A DNA stretch of 64,000 nt from SCN-70-22 sp046327755 (GTDB lineage: Bacteria > Gemmatimonadota > Gemmatimonadetes > Gemmatimonadales > Gemmatimonadaceae), in assembly GCA_046327755.1 (NCBI GenBank), contig JAXLXW010000014.1, positions 1-64,000 on the forward strand. The letters run 5' to 3'. Below are positions 23,660 to 33,272 of this stretch, in pieces (positions within the stretch are counted from its first letter, which is position 1; each line of letters opens with the position of its first letter). The translations under genes were made by a program, and so were the position numbers. The notes beneath the pieces were generated by a model. The model ran no database searches. It was given only the letters and a program-made list of their open reading frames with translations, and was not told where the DNA came from.

Positions 23660-25036
23660 TTACGCCGGATCGTTCCACCCGCCCACGTCGATCGTGAGCT
23701 GCCGCGCGCGCTCAGGGCCCCAACTCCCGGGTTGATACGGCTCCGGCTCGCGCCCTGTGCTCACCAGCGGATCGACGATCCCCCACGCCGCCTCCACGGC
23801 ATCCTGGCGCGCGAAGAGTGTCGCGTCCCCCTGCATGGCGTCGCCGATGAGGCGCTCGTAGGCATCCATCTCGTCGGCGCGCTTCTCGCGCACGAGGCTC
23901 AGCTCCACCGGCTCCCCTTCCATCGCCTCGCCCGGGCGCTTGGCGCTCACTCCCACGCCGATTCCCACCGTGGGTCCGAGTCGCAGGCGCACGGTGTTCC
24001 CCATCGCCGGCGCCGCCTCGTGGAAGACGACGCTCGGCGGCGCCTTGAACTCGACGAGCACTTCCGTCACCGACTTGGCCAGGCACTTTCCCGCGCGCAC
24101 GAAGATCGGGACGCCGGCCCAGCGCCACGAGTCCACGCGCAGCTGCATCGCCGCATATGTCGGGACGCGGGAGTCGAGCGCGACGCCACGCTCGGTGCGG
24201 TACCCGTCGAACTGCCCCAGCACGAGGTGTTCCGGGTCGAGCGGCGGAATGGAGCGCAGCACCTTGGCCTGCTCGTCGCGGATCGCCTCCGCATACGCTG
24301 ATGTCGGCGGTTCCATCGTCAGGAAGCCAACGACCTGCAGCAGGTGGTTCTGGATCACGTCGCGGATGACCCCGGTCTCCTCGTAGAACTTGCCGCGCCC
24401 CGCCACGCCGAACGACTCGGCCATGGTGATCTGGATGTTCTCGACGTAGTGCCGGTTCCACACCGGCTCGAGGAAGGCGTTGGCGAAGCGGAAGTACAGG
24501 ATGTTCTGCACCGCCTCCTTCCCCAGGTAGTGATCGATGCGGAAGACGGCGGATTCGTCGAAGCGTGCGTGCAGCGTGGCATTCAGCGCGCGTGCCGAGG
24601 CGAGGTCGCGCCCGAACGGCTTCTCCACCACGACCCGTCCCCCCTGCGTGCACCCGGCCTCGCCCAGCCCCTCGATCACGTGGGAGAAGAGCGACGGCGG
24701 AATGGCGAGGTAGTGCAGCGGGCGCACCGACGGGCCTAACGCGGCTCGCAGCTGCTGGTACGTCGTGGCGTTGGCGTAGTCGCCGCGCACGTACTGCAGG
24801 CGCTCGGCGAGCGTCGCGAAGGCGCGCGCGTCGACGCCGCCGCCAAACTCGGTGATGCTGGCCCGCGCCCGCTCGCGCAGCTGTTCCAGCGTCCAGTCGG
24901 ACGAGGCGACACCGATGACCGGGACGTCGAGCGCCCCGCGCTTCGCCATGGCGTGCAGCGCGGGGAAGATCTTCTTGTACGCCAGGTCGCCGGTAACGCC
25001 GAAGAAGACGAGCGCGTCGGAGCGCCCTCCGTTCAT
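23660..25036 (-). CDS. zwf: Glucose-6-phosphate 1-dehydrogenase
   Basis: 458 residues. The nucleotide-binding start is F-F-G-V-T-G-D-L-A-Y-K-K and the active-site block is F-R-I-D-H-Y-L-G-K-E, with R-H-Y-V-E-N-I-Q-I-T and G-Y-R-T-E-R-G-V downstream. It oxidises glucose 6-phosphate to 6-phosphogluconolactone with NADP+, the entry to the oxidative pentose-phosphate path. Its start overlaps the gnd stop by four bases, forming a gnd-zwf operon. The gene carries a GCCTAACG octamer at 24734, where it encodes A-L-G with a TTA codon. Confidence 0.95.
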   Translation of the reverse strand: MNGGRSDALVFFGVTGDLAYKKIFPALHAMAKRGALDVPVIGVASSDWTLEQLRERARASITEFGGGVDARAFATLAERLQYVRGDYANATTYQQLRAALGPSVRPLHYLAIPPSLFSHVIEGLGEAGCTQGGRVVVEKPFGRDLASARALNATLHARFDESAVFRIDHYLGKEAVQNILYFRFANAFLEPVWNRHYVENIQITMAESFGVAGRGKFYEETGVIRDVIQNHLLQVVGFLTMEPPTSAYAEAIRDEQAKVLRSIPPLDPEHLVLGQFDGYRTERGVALDSRVPTYAAMQLRVDSWRWAGVPIFVRAGKCLAKSVTEVLVEFKAPPSVVFHEAAPAMGNTVRLRLGPTVGIGVGVSAKRPGEAMEGEPVELSLVREKRADEMDAYERLIGDAMQGDATLFARQDAVEAAWGIVDPLVSTGREPEPYQPGSWGPERARQLTIDVGGWNDPA

Positions 25037-26061
25037 GGCGCCTGCTTCTCCAGGTGCCCGCCGAAGGCGAAGCGCATCGCCGACAGCATGCGGTTGGCGA
25101 AGTCGTCCTCGCCGCGCGACGCGAAGCGCGAGAAGAGCGCGGTGGCGATGACCGGGGCGGGGACGGCGAGGTCGTTCGCCGCGGCAAGCGTCCAGCGCCC
25201 TTCGCCGGAGTCGGAGACCCGCCCGGCGAACTTCGCCAGCTGGCCGTCAGATGCAAGCGCCTGTGCCGTGAGGTCGAGGAGCCACGACGAGACCACGCTC
25301 CCGCGCCGCCACAGCTCGGCGATCTCCCCCAGGTCGAAGTCGTACTGATAGTGCTCGGGATGGCGGAGCGGCGTCGTCTCGGCGTCGTGCGACTGGCCGG
25401 CACGTCCCAGCCCGGCGTGCTGCAGCACGTTGAACCCCTCGGCGAAGGCGGCCATCATCCCGTACTCGATCGCGTTATGCACCATCTTCACGAAGTGGCC
25501 GGCGCCGTGCGGGCCGCAGTGCAGGTAGCCGCGATCGGCGGTGCGGGGGTCGGTGGTGGTGCGCCCGGGCGTCGGCGGCGCGGCGCCGGCGCCGGGGGCC
25601 AGCGTCGCGAGGACCGGGTCGAGATGCCTAACGACCTCCGCCTCGCCCCCGACCATCAGGCAGTAGCCGCGCTCGCGCCCCCACACGCCGCCGCTCACGC
25701 CGGCGTCCACGTAGTGCACCCCGTGCGCGGCGAGTCGCGGGGCGCGCGCGATGTCGTCCTGGAAGTTGGAGTTACCCCCGTCGACGACGATGTCGCCCGC
25801 CGTCAGGAGGGGGACGAGGGTGTCGAGCGTGGCATCGACCACGCCGGCCGGGACCATGATCCACACCGTGCGCGGTGACGGGAGCGCCGCGACCAGCTCG
25901 GCGAGCGTGCGGGCACCGATCGCCCCCTCGCGCTCCACGGCGGCGACCGCTTCCTCGGCGCGATCGTGCGCCACGCAACGATGTCCCCCTGCCAGCAGGC
26001 GCCGGACCATGTTGGCCCCCATGCGCCCCAGACCGACCATCCCGATGTCCATGTCGTGCAC
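25033..26061 (-). CDS. gnd: 6-phosphogluconate dehydrogenase, decarboxylating (short form)
   Basis: 342 residues, the short YqeC/GndA-type 6PGDH rather than the 470-residue form. The Rossmann start is M-V-G-L-G-R-M-G-A-N-M. Substrate motifs are V-D-G-G-N-S-N-F, D-A-G-V-S-G-G-V-W-G and H-F-V-K-M-V-H-N-A-I-E-Y-G. It converts 6-phosphogluconate to ribulose 5-phosphate and CO2 with NAD(P)+. A low-complexity Pro/Thr/Ala insert (about 155-172: G-A-G-A-A-P-P-T-P-G-R-T-T-T) interrupts the region just before H-C-G-P-H-G-A-G and looks like a strain-specific loop. First gene of the gnd-zwf operon, divergent from pgl. Met 4 is an alternative start. Confidence 0.93.
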   Translation of the reverse strand: MHDMDIGMVGLGRMGANMVRRLLAGGHRCVAHDRAEEAVAAVEREGAIGARTLAELVAALPSPRTVWIMVPAGVVDATLDTLVPLLTAGDIVVDGGNSNFQDDIARAPRLAAHGVHYVDAGVSGGVWGRERGYCLMVGGEAEVVRHLDPVLATLAPGAGAAPPTPGRTTTDPRTADRGYLHCGPHGAGHFVKMVHNAIEYGMMAAFAEGFNVLQHAGLGRAGQSHDAETTPLRHPEHYQYDFDLGEIAELWRRGSVVSSWLLDLTAQALASDGQLAKFAGRVSDSGEGRWTLAAANDLAVPAPVIATALFSRFASRGEDDFANRMLSAMRFAFGGHLEKQAP

Positions 26062-26160
26062 TCACCCAGAAAGAGAGTCGGCGGTGCTCACGCCCACGCT
26101 ACCCCCGCCGGTAGTTTCCAGCGCCCAATATGGCACCGGACGACGGGAGGCGGGAAAGTC

Positions 26161-26877
26161 ATGAAGTCACAACGCCCGGAGGTTGTGGTCGGCGACGTGA
26201 CGCTGCTGCGCCAACGGCTGCGCGCCCTCGTGACGCAGGCCGCGGAGGGCGCGGCTGCGGACGGACGCCGCTGGTCCATGGCGATCCCCGGGGGCTCCGT
26301 GGTCGCGCAACTCCTCTCGGCGCTCGGGCCCCACGATGCGCCGTGGGAGGCGTGCGACCTCTTCTGGGTCGACGAGCGAGCCGTTCCGTGGACCGATCCC
26401 GATTCCAACTATGGTCAGGCACGCGCCCACTGGCTTGGATCACTCGCGTCAACGGGGGTGCGCCTCCACCCGATCCCCGTCGACGCGCCGACGCTCGAGG
26501 GGTGCGCAACGGCGTACGAGGCGACGATGTCGGCGGTGCTGGGTCCGGACGGCGTCCTCGACCTTGTCATCGTCGGGGTGGGGGAGGACGGGCACGTCGC
26601 GTCGCTCTTTCCCGGGGACGAGGAGGCGCTGGGATCGTCGCGGCTCGTGATCCCGGTCGCCCATTCCCCCAAGCCGCCCGCGCAGCGCCTCACCCTCACG
26701 CTGCGGGCGCTGACGGGGGGGCGTTGCCTGGTGGCGGCGGCCTTCGGGGCATCGAAGGCCACCGCGGTGCGCGCCGCGCTGCGCGACGAGGATTGGGAGC
26801 TTCCAATCACTAGGCTCCTGCGCGATGCACGACGCGTGAACGTTCTCCTCGATCGGGCGGCGGCTGGACAGGACTGA
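26161..26877 (+). CDS. pgl: 6-phosphogluconolactonase
   Basis: 238 residues of the DevB/Pgl family. Motifs are M-A-I-P-G-G-S-V near residue 40, L-F-W-V-D-E-R-A-V-P and the catalytic-region V-G-V-G-E-D-G-H-V-A-S-L-F-P-G. It hydrolyses 6-phosphogluconolactone, linking Zwf to Gnd. The ATG at 26161 begins the conserved N-terminus; the frame extends upstream only as an antisense shadow of gnd. It is divergent from gnd-zwf across about 100 bases, so the two promoters share one control region. Confidence 0.93.
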   Translation: MKSQRPEVVVGDVTLLRQRLRALVTQAAEGAAADGRRWSMAIPGGSVVAQLLSALGPHDAPWEACDLFWVDERAVPWTDPDSNYGQARAHWLGSLASTGVRLHPIPVDAPTLEGCATAYEATMSAVLGPDGVLDLVIVGVGEDGHVASLFPGDEEALGSSRLVIPVAHSPKPPAQRLTLTLRALTGGRCLVAAAFGASKATAVRAALRDEDWELPITRLLRDARRVNVLLDRAAAGQD

Positions 26878-26976
26878 TCAACTCGCGCGCGTTGCAGCCG
26901 ATACCCAAGAGCATGGGATCGGTCTCACCCGCGGGCCCGACGGGGGCGCGGGGCGCCGGCGCAACGCCATCACACA

Positions 26977-28977
26977 ATGTTTCGCAACGTTAGGGTGGGG
27001 ACGAGGGTCCTGGCGGGCTTCGGCTTCCTCGGGTCGGCGATGGCCCTCTCGGCCGTCGTTGCCATCGTCGGAATGGGGTTCATCAACAACACCGCCGCGT
27101 CGGTGTACCGCGATCGCGTCGTCCCGCTCCAGCAACTCAAGCGTGTCGCCGACGGGTACGCGGTCGCCATCGTCGACAACACGCACAAGATGCGGGCGCA
27201 TACCGTCTCGCTGGAGCAGGGCGAGGCGACCATCCGCGCGGCGCGCCGCACGATCGACAGCGCCTGGACGGCGTACACCGCGCATGCCAGCACCGCCGAG
27301 GAACAGGCGCTCGTCGCGACGGTGAACGGGGTCTCGGCCAACGCCAACACCGCCGTTGACGAACTGCTCGCCCTGCTCGCGAAGCGCGACAGCGTGGCGC
27401 TGGTGACGTTTGCCGAGCAGCGCCTGTATCCGGCGATCGATCCTGTCTCCGAGGCTATCGGCAAGGAGATCGACCTGCAGGTGCAACTGGCGGGGACGGC
27501 GTACGCGTCGGGCGCGTCGATCTTCACGATGTTCCGGCTCCTGGCCATCATCGGCACGGTGTGCCTCTTCCTCACAGCGTTAGGCATCGGGCGCTGGACG
27601 GCGCGCTACCTCTCGCGCGGGACGGGGGCGATCGTCGGGCAGCTGGAGGCGCTGCGCACCCAGGCGATCCCGCGGGTGCGCGAGGGGGCGGTGGCGATGG
27701 CGGCCGGCAACCTCGACACCCCCGTCGCGTTCGAGGTCACGCCGCTCACGGTGGACGGCGGTGACGAGATCGGGCGCCTGGCCGAGGGGCTCAACGGCGT
27801 CCTGGAGGAGGTGCAGGCGATGGCCGCCGCGGTCGAGCGGTCACGCACGACCATGCGCGCCGTCATCCGCGAGGCGACCGCGGTGGTGGAGGCGGCGCGT
27901 CGCGGGGCGCTCGACCACCGCGCCGACGCCTCCATGTTCGACGGGGCCTATCGCGAACTCACGGTGGGGCTCAACGACACCCTGGGCGCGGTGGCGCGCC
28001 CGCTGACGTCCGCGTCGGGGGTGTTGACCCGAATCGCCGGGCGCGACCTCACGGCGCGCATGGACGATGAAGGGCTCGCCGGCGACTACCGCCAGATGCA
28101 ACAAGCGCTCAACGATGCCGTGGAACAGCTGTCGCGCGCCCTCGCGGAGGTGGACCTCGGGATCGAGCAGGTCTCGGCGGGAGCGGAGCAGGTGGCGCGC
28201 GGGAGCCAGGACCTCGCCACGGGCGCCACGCGACAGGCCAGCGCCCTCGAGGAGATCTCGGCGGGGCTCACCGAGCTGGATTCGCTGTCGACGCGCAACT
28301 CGTCGCACGCCAGCGAGGCGCGCGCCAGCGCCGAGGAGACGCGTGAGAGCTCGCAGCGCGGCGTGAAGGTCATGCAGGAGCTGACGCAGGCGATGACCGA
28401 GATTCGCGCGAATGCGGAAGCAACGTCCAAGCTCCTCAAGACCATCGACGCGATCGCCTTCCAGACCAACCTGCTGGCGCTCAACGCGGCGGTCGAGGCG
28501 GCGCGCGCCGGCGAGGCGGGACGCGGCTTTGCCGTGGTGGCGGAAGAAGTGCGCGCCCTCGCCGGGCGCACCGCCGACGCCTCGCGCGAGACGGCGGCCA
28601 TGATCGACGGGTCGCTGGCGGCGACGTCGCGCGGCGTGTCGCTGAACGAATCGGTGCTCGAGCAGCTGCAACAGATCGACGCGCGCGTGGCCGGGGTGAG
28701 CGAGATGGTGGGAGAGATCGCGGCGTTGTCGGCGCGCCAGCGCGATGGCGTGCACCACATCAACGACTCGGTGGAACAGGCGAGCCTCGTCACGCAATCG
28801 ACCGCGGCCAGCTCGGAGGAGTCGGCGGCGGCGTCGGAGGAACTGTCGTCGCAGGCGGCGCTCATGCTGGGGACGATTCGGCAGTTCGAGCTCCCCACGA
28901 AGGGTGGCGCGGGCGGGGGGCGTCCGATGGCACGTCGCGCCCCGGCCTTGGCGGAGGAGCCCGCGCTCCCGCGCTAG
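26977..28977 (+). CDS. Methyl-accepting chemotaxis protein
   Basis: 666 residues. TM1 at about 11-34, a four-helix-bundle-type periplasmic sensor (about 35-182), TM2 at about 183-205, a HAMP domain, a second HAMP-like segment (about 300-370), and a long coiled-coil signalling domain. The conserved hairpin tip reads I-A-F-Q-T-N-L-L-A-L-N-A-A-V-E-A-A-R near residue 495, the contact site for CheA/CheW. Methylation helices are Glu/Gln/Ala-rich on both sides. There is no C-terminal CheR-tethering pentapeptide; the protein ends in an Ala/Pro-rich tail. No che genes are nearby. Confidence 0.92.
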   Translation: MFRNVRVGTRVLAGFGFLGSAMALSAVVAIVGMGFINNTAASVYRDRVVPLQQLKRVADGYAVAIVDNTHKMRAHTVSLEQGEATIRAARRTIDSAWTAYTAHASTAEEQALVATVNGVSANANTAVDELLALLAKRDSVALVTFAEQRLYPAIDPVSEAIGKEIDLQVQLAGTAYASGASIFTMFRLLAIIGTVCLFLTALGIGRWTARYLSRGTGAIVGQLEALRTQAIPRVREGAVAMAAGNLDTPVAFEVTPLTVDGGDEIGRLAEGLNGVLEEVQAMAAAVERSRTTMRAVIREATAVVEAARRGALDHRADASMFDGAYRELTVGLNDTLGAVARPLTSASGVLTRIAGRDLTARMDDEGLAGDYRQMQQALNDAVEQLSRALAEVDLGIEQVSAGAEQVARGSQDLATGATRQASALEEISAGLTELDSLSTRNSSHASEARASAEETRESSQRGVKVMQELTQAMTEIRANAEATSKLLKTIDAIAFQTNLLALNAAVEAARAGEAGRGFAVVAEEVRALAGRTADASRETAAMIDGSLAATSRGVSLNESVLEQLQQIDARVAGVSEMVGEIAALSARQRDGVHHINDSVEQASLVTQSTAASSEESAAASEELSSQAALMLGTIRQFELPTKGGAGGGRPMARRAPALAEEPALPR

Positions 28978-29030
28978 CGCGCGCTCGATTCGCGGGGCAA
29001 CGTGGTGCGACTCCATCTCACCACGCCCCC

Positions 29031-30920
29031 ATGCACGCCACTCGCGCTCCACTGACGCTCGCTGCCGCCACGTTCGTCCGCGCCAACATGGCGCGCGCCG
29101 GCGCGGTCGCCGCGTTCTCACTCGTCCCTCTCCTCGCCGCGCCTCGTGCGGCGCTGGCCCAGCAACAGGCCGCCGAGGCCCCCGCGTCGGGCGGGAGATT
29201 CCAGACGCGCCCCGCCGTCACGGGGCTCAACGGCGTCGTCGCGTCGGGGCACCCCGTTGCGTCGGCGGCCGGGCTCCGCATCCTGATGCAGGGGGGGAAT
29301 GCCTTCGATGCCGCGGTCGCGGTGGGGGCCGCGGCTGCAATGGGCGAGCCCGAGATGAACGGGATCGGCGGCAACGGCTTCATGACGATCTACCACAAGG
29401 CGAGCGGAAAGGTCTGGTCGCTCTCGATGACCGGCGCGGCTCCCAAGGCGCTCAAGCCGGACGAGATGACGCCGGCGACGCTCAACGCGGGGATGAAGGC
29501 GGGGATCGTCCCGGGGAACCTGGGCGGCTACCTCGCGCTGCTGCAGCGCTTCGGGTCCAGGTCGTTAGGCGAGGTGCTGGCGCCGGCGATCGAGCTGGCC
29601 GAGCAGGGCTATCCGCTCGATCGCCTCACCGCGCAGTCGATCGATCGCGGGAAGGGGAACCTCTCGCGCTACCCGACGACGGCGGCGCTCTTCCTCCCCG
29701 GCGGCGCACCGATCAAGGCGGGGGAGCTGTATCGCAATGCGGACTACGCGGCGACGCTGCGCAAGCTGGTGGAGGCGGAGCGGAAGGCGCGCTCGCGCGG
29801 TGCGTCGCGCGGCGCGGCGATCCAGGCGGCGTTCGACCGCTTCTACAAGGGCGACATCGCGCAGGAGATCGACCGCTTCTTCCGCGACAATGGCGGGATC
29901 CTCACGGCGGCCGACCTTGCGGCGTACAAGCCCGAGTGGACGGAACCGCTGCACACGAGGTATCGCGGGTTCGACGTCTACTCCAACCCCTCGACGTCGC
30001 GCGGTGGCTTCGAGGTGCTGATGCAGGCGAACCTGGTGGAAGGGTTCGACCTCTCGAAGGGGGGCGCCGCGTCGTGGCACGCGCAGATCGAGGCGATCAA
30101 GGTCGCCAAGGCGGACATCTACCGGTACGTCGCCGATCCGGCCTTCCATCGCATCCCGACGGAGGGGATGCTGTCCAAGGACTACGCCACCGCGCGCCGT
30201 GCCCTCATCGACCTGGCGAAGGCGGGGAGCTATCCCGCCCCCGGGACGCCAGCCGGGGCGACGGCGGCGCCGTCAGGTGCACCAGCGGGGGCGACGCCCG
30301 GACCGGCGTTCGACGAACGCTACGACGGTGAGCTGCACACCACCTCGTTCTCGGTGGTGGACAAGGAGGGGAACGCGGTCGGCGTGACGCCGACGTTAGG
30401 CGGATTGTTCGGCAACAACGTGGTGGTGGGGAAGACCGGGCTCCTCCTCAACAACGGGATGCGCATCGGCTCCACGTCGCCGTACCCCACCGACGTGAAC
30501 TACGTGGGGGCGGGGAAGATCCCGATCCTCAACAACTCCCCGGTCGTGGTGCTCAAGGACGGCGCACTGCGCTTCGTCTTCGGGACGCCGGGGGGCGAGA
30601 CGATCGGACAGACGGAGTTCCAGGTGCTCGTGCGCCTGGTCGACGAGCAGCTCCCCGTGCAGGAGGCCATCGAGGCGCCGCGCTTTGTCCTCGAGGCCGA
30701 CCCCAACTTCTACAAGCCGGGAGCAGCGGTCGAGGTGCGCATCGAGGGGCGCGCCAACCCCGACGACATCGCGGCGCTGCGGGCCAGGGGACACAAGGTC
30801 ACCGTCCTCCCCGGGTGGGGGAGCCTGGGGCACATGCAGGTGATCGCCGTCGACCCGCGCACCGGACGCTTCACTGCCGGCGCCGACCCGCGCCGTACGG
30901 GATACGCGATGGGTTTCTGA
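29031..30920 (+). CDS. ggt: Gamma-glutamyltransferase
   Basis: 629 residues. An N-terminal signal peptide is followed by V-V-A-S-G-H-P-V-A-S-A-A-G and N-A-F-D-A-A-V-A, family hallmarks of the large subunit. The autoprocessing site is H-T-T-S-F-S-V-V-D; Thr437 should become the nucleophile of the small subunit. Downstream G-T-P-G-G-E-T-I-G-Q matches the glycine-rich oxyanion region. The usual T-T-H-(F/Y) reads T-T-S-F here, a mild deviation. An Ala/Pro/Gly-rich insert (about 405-425) precedes the cleavage site. It hydrolyses or transfers the gamma-glutamyl group of glutathione and related peptides in the periplasm. Two CGTTAGGC octamers lie in the gene. Confidence 0.93.
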   Translation: MHATRAPLTLAAATFVRANMARAGAVAAFSLVPLLAAPRAALAQQQAAEAPASGGRFQTRPAVTGLNGVVASGHPVASAAGLRILMQGGNAFDAAVAVGAAAAMGEPEMNGIGGNGFMTIYHKASGKVWSLSMTGAAPKALKPDEMTPATLNAGMKAGIVPGNLGGYLALLQRFGSRSLGEVLAPAIELAEQGYPLDRLTAQSIDRGKGNLSRYPTTAALFLPGGAPIKAGELYRNADYAATLRKLVEAERKARSRGASRGAAIQAAFDRFYKGDIAQEIDRFFRDNGGILTAADLAAYKPEWTEPLHTRYRGFDVYSNPSTSRGGFEVLMQANLVEGFDLSKGGAASWHAQIEAIKVAKADIYRYVADPAFHRIPTEGMLSKDYATARRALIDLAKAGSYPAPGTPAGATAAPSGAPAGATPGPAFDERYDGELHTTSFSVVDKEGNAVGVTPTLGGLFGNNVVVGKTGLLLNNGMRIGSTSPYPTDVNYVGAGKIPILNNSPVVVLKDGALRFVFGTPGGETIGQTEFQVLVRLVDEQLPVQEAIEAPRFVLEADPNFYKPGAAVEVRIEGRANPDDIAALRARGHKVTVLPGWGSLGHMQVIAVDPRTGRFTAGADPRRTGYAMGF

Positions 30921-30949
30921 CACCTCCCTGCGCGCCACCTGCATGCGAA

Positions 30950-30979
30950 ACGCCCGCCCGGAGTATCCCGGGCGGGCGT
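30950..30979. terminator. Bidirectional terminator hairpin
   Basis: Perfect 12-base arms, ACGCCCGCCCGG (30950-30961) and CCGGGCGGGCGT (30968-30979), flank a 6-base loop between the convergent ggt and beta-helix genes. AAA precedes and TCTGCGTT follows, so both directions have weak tails. Confidence 0.75.
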
Positions 30980-31002
30980 CTGCGTTGGAATGACGGTGCC
31001 GC

Positions 31003-32469
31003 CTAACGGTACAGGTAGGCGCCGAGATCGGTGGGGACGACGCTGCGGGCGAAGCGGTCGGCGTCCAGGTTGAGCGGGTCCCCGGCAATGGCGCGCTTGA
31101 TGGCCGGGCTGGTCGACTGGAGGTGATAGTCGTTGGACCCGGGGAAGACGAAGCGCGGATCGGCCTTGATCGGGCGCAAGCCGACCTTCTCAGGGGCCCA
31201 CGTCGACTTCCCGACGGGGAAGACGACGTTGTTGTCGATCACGGCGTTGGTCGCCGACGCCGCGCTCTCCATCACCGTGGTGGCGTTGTTGTACGAGATG
31301 TTGTCGTGGATGCGCGAGCCGCGGATGTTCGTGGTCTCGACGCGGATCCCCGTGCCGTAGTCGCCGCACCCCCACAGCGTGCAGTAGGGCGGCTTGTAGG
31401 CGGTGTAGCCGTTGTACGTCGTGGTGTTGTTGTAGATCGCGATGTTGTCGCGCAGGCCGTTCTTGCCGTAGCCGCTGATCTCGATCCCGTCGTAGCCGTT
31501 GCGATAGACGAGGTTGTCGTGGACGCGCACGTTGCGCACCGTCCCCCCCATCTCCGAGGCGATGGTGATGCCGGCCGCGGTGTTCCAGACGCGATTCCCC
31601 GAGACCTCGACCTCCTCCAGCGTCTTGTCCCAGGCGTCGACGTAGATCCCGAGCTGCACGAGGTTCCACACCTTGTTGTAGCGCACGAAGCCGTGCTTCG
31701 ACGCTTCCTTCACGTCGATCCCCTCGCCGCCGCCCGGCTGCACCGAGGCGCCGGTCTGCCGTGCGTCGTGCACGAGGTTTCCCGCGACGTCGAAGGTGTC
31801 GACGCTCACGATCGAGATCCCCTCCTGGCAGGCGATGCCGCGGCCGTACGCCCCCAGGTAACAGAAGTTCGAGAAGTCGTTGTTGTAGACCTTGATGTTG
31901 TAGCTGCTGAGCGCGTACAGCGCGGAGCCGCCGGAGGTGTTGCTGGTGACGCCCTGCACCGTGACGCGATTGGCGGCCTGGATCATCACGCCGAAGAAGC
32001 CGGAGTTCTGCAGCGTGAGCCCGGTGACCACGACGTTGGTGGAATTCTTCACGTTGACCAGCCCGCTCCAGGAGAGCGTCTTGCCGGTCGGATCCTTGAG
32101 GATCGCCGCGCCATTGCCGCGAAGGACGAACGGGGCGGCGGGCGTGGCGAACTTCTTCTGGATCAGGACGCCGGTGGTGAGCGTGTAGGTCCCGGCCTGC
32201 ACCACGACGGTGTCACTCGCCGCAGCGGCGTTGACCCCCTTTTGCACCGTCTTGAAGGGGAGGGCCGCCGTTCCCGGGTTGGCGTCGTTCCCGGTGGGGG
32301 CGACATACCAACTGCGCGGTGCCGCGGCGGTGACCGCCAGGCTGGCGTCGAGCGAATCGCTGATCGCGTGGTCGATCCCCGGTTCGGTGGGGAGCGTGGT
32401 GTCGCAGGCCGCGAGCGCGGCGAGGGTGACGACGCCAATGGCCGTGGCGAACGGGCGCAACCTGATCAT
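31003..32469 (-). CDS. Right-handed parallel beta-helix lipoprotein
   Basis: 488 residues. The lipoprotein signal ends L-A-A-C from the ATG at 32469. The start of the fold is W-Y-V-A-P-T-G-N-D-A-N-P-G-T, followed by many coils with N-N-x-x-x-x-N and G-I-x-I patterns (for example Y-N-N-D-F-S-N, H-D-N-L-V-Y-R-N-G-Y-D-G-I-E-I). This is a NosD/pectate-lyase-like parallel beta-helix. Such proteins bind or cleave polysaccharides, but no lyase residues can be confirmed. The final codon and stop (CGT TAG) fall exactly within a CGTTAGGC octamer. Confidence 0.85.
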   Translation of the reverse strand: MIRLRPFATAIGVVTLAALAACDTTLPTEPGIDHAISDSLDASLAVTAAAPRSWYVAPTGNDANPGTAALPFKTVQKGVNAAAASDTVVVQAGTYTLTTGVLIQKKFATPAAPFVLRGNGAAILKDPTGKTLSWSGLVNVKNSTNVVVTGLTLQNSGFFGVMIQAANRVTVQGVTSNTSGGSALYALSSYNIKVYNNDFSNFCYLGAYGRGIACQEGISIVSVDTFDVAGNLVHDARQTGASVQPGGGEGIDVKEASKHGFVRYNKVWNLVQLGIYVDAWDKTLEEVEVSGNRVWNTAAGITIASEMGGTVRNVRVHDNLVYRNGYDGIEISGYGKNGLRDNIAIYNNTTTYNGYTAYKPPYCTLWGCGDYGTGIRVETTNIRGSRIHDNISYNNATTVMESAASATNAVIDNNVVFPVGKSTWAPEKVGLRPIKADPRFVFPGSNDYHLQSTSPAIKRAIAGDPLNLDADRFARSVVPTDLGAYLYR

Positions 32470-32797
32470 GTCGAGACGCGTGCTGGAAGTAGGGCGGCAG
32501 GGGGGACGACTCCGTCCTGCTACAGACGGCAAGCCGATGGCTCGCGAAACACTCGGGGCGCACCCCACCTCCTCCCCTACCCAGCGAGCGGTCGCGCCCG
32601 GCAATCTGGAGCGGGCGCGAGCGCCGTTCTGTGACCTGTGACCATCGCGCGTGACGACCAGATCACGCGATGCGCGCGGCGCTGCACGCGACGCTTGGAA
32701 TCATCGGCGCACGGGCGGCGAGCCGGACATTTTGACCGACCTTGCCGAGGGGGTTATCGTCTTCGCGCCCGCGGTCCCACCTCCCCCTCCCCACGCC

Positions 32798-33250
32798 ATG
32801 CTGAACCTTCACGACGCGACGCAGGTCGCCGAGATCACGGCGCGCATCAAGGCGCTCCGCCCCGATTCCCCGCGGCAATGGGGGAAGATGACGGCCCCGC
32901 AGATGGTGGCGCACTGTTCCATTGCGCTGGAGGCCGCGCTCGGCGACCGGCACGTCCCGCGCGTCTTCATCGGCCGCCTCATTGGCGGCTTCGTCAAGAA
33001 GGCGGTGCTCGGCAAGGATGGTCCGTTCTCGAAGAATGCGCCCACCGCGCCGTCGTACGTCGTGGCCGACGAGCGCGACCTGGAACGCGAGCGTGCTCAC
33101 CTGCTCACTCTGGTCGATCGTTTTGCATCTGGCGGAGCCCGCGCGTGCACAAAGGAGCCGCACGCCTTTTTCGGGACGCTCACGCCTGACGAGTGGGCGG
33201 TGCTGATGTACAAGCACCTGGATCATCACCTGCGGCAGTTTGGCGTGTAG
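32798..33250 (+). CDS. DUF1569 (DinB-like) protein
   Basis: 150 residues of the DUF1569 family, a four-helix DinB-like fold. Key pieces are W-G-K-M-T-A-P-Q-M-V-A-H-C near residue 30, H-A-F-F-G-T-L-T-P-D-E-W near residue 122 and K-H-L-D-H-H-L-R-Q-F at the end. The spaced histidines could form the metal site seen in DinB proteins. Function is unknown in this family. The ATG at 32798 begins the conserved part. Confidence 0.8.
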   Translation: MLNLHDATQVAEITARIKALRPDSPRQWGKMTAPQMVAHCSIALEAALGDRHVPRVFIGRLIGGFVKKAVLGKDGPFSKNAPTAPSYVVADERDLERERAHLLTLVDRFASGGARACTKEPHAFFGTLTPDEWAVLMYKHLDHHLRQFGV

Positions 33251-33272
33251 CCTTTCCCCTCGGAGTGTTCTC

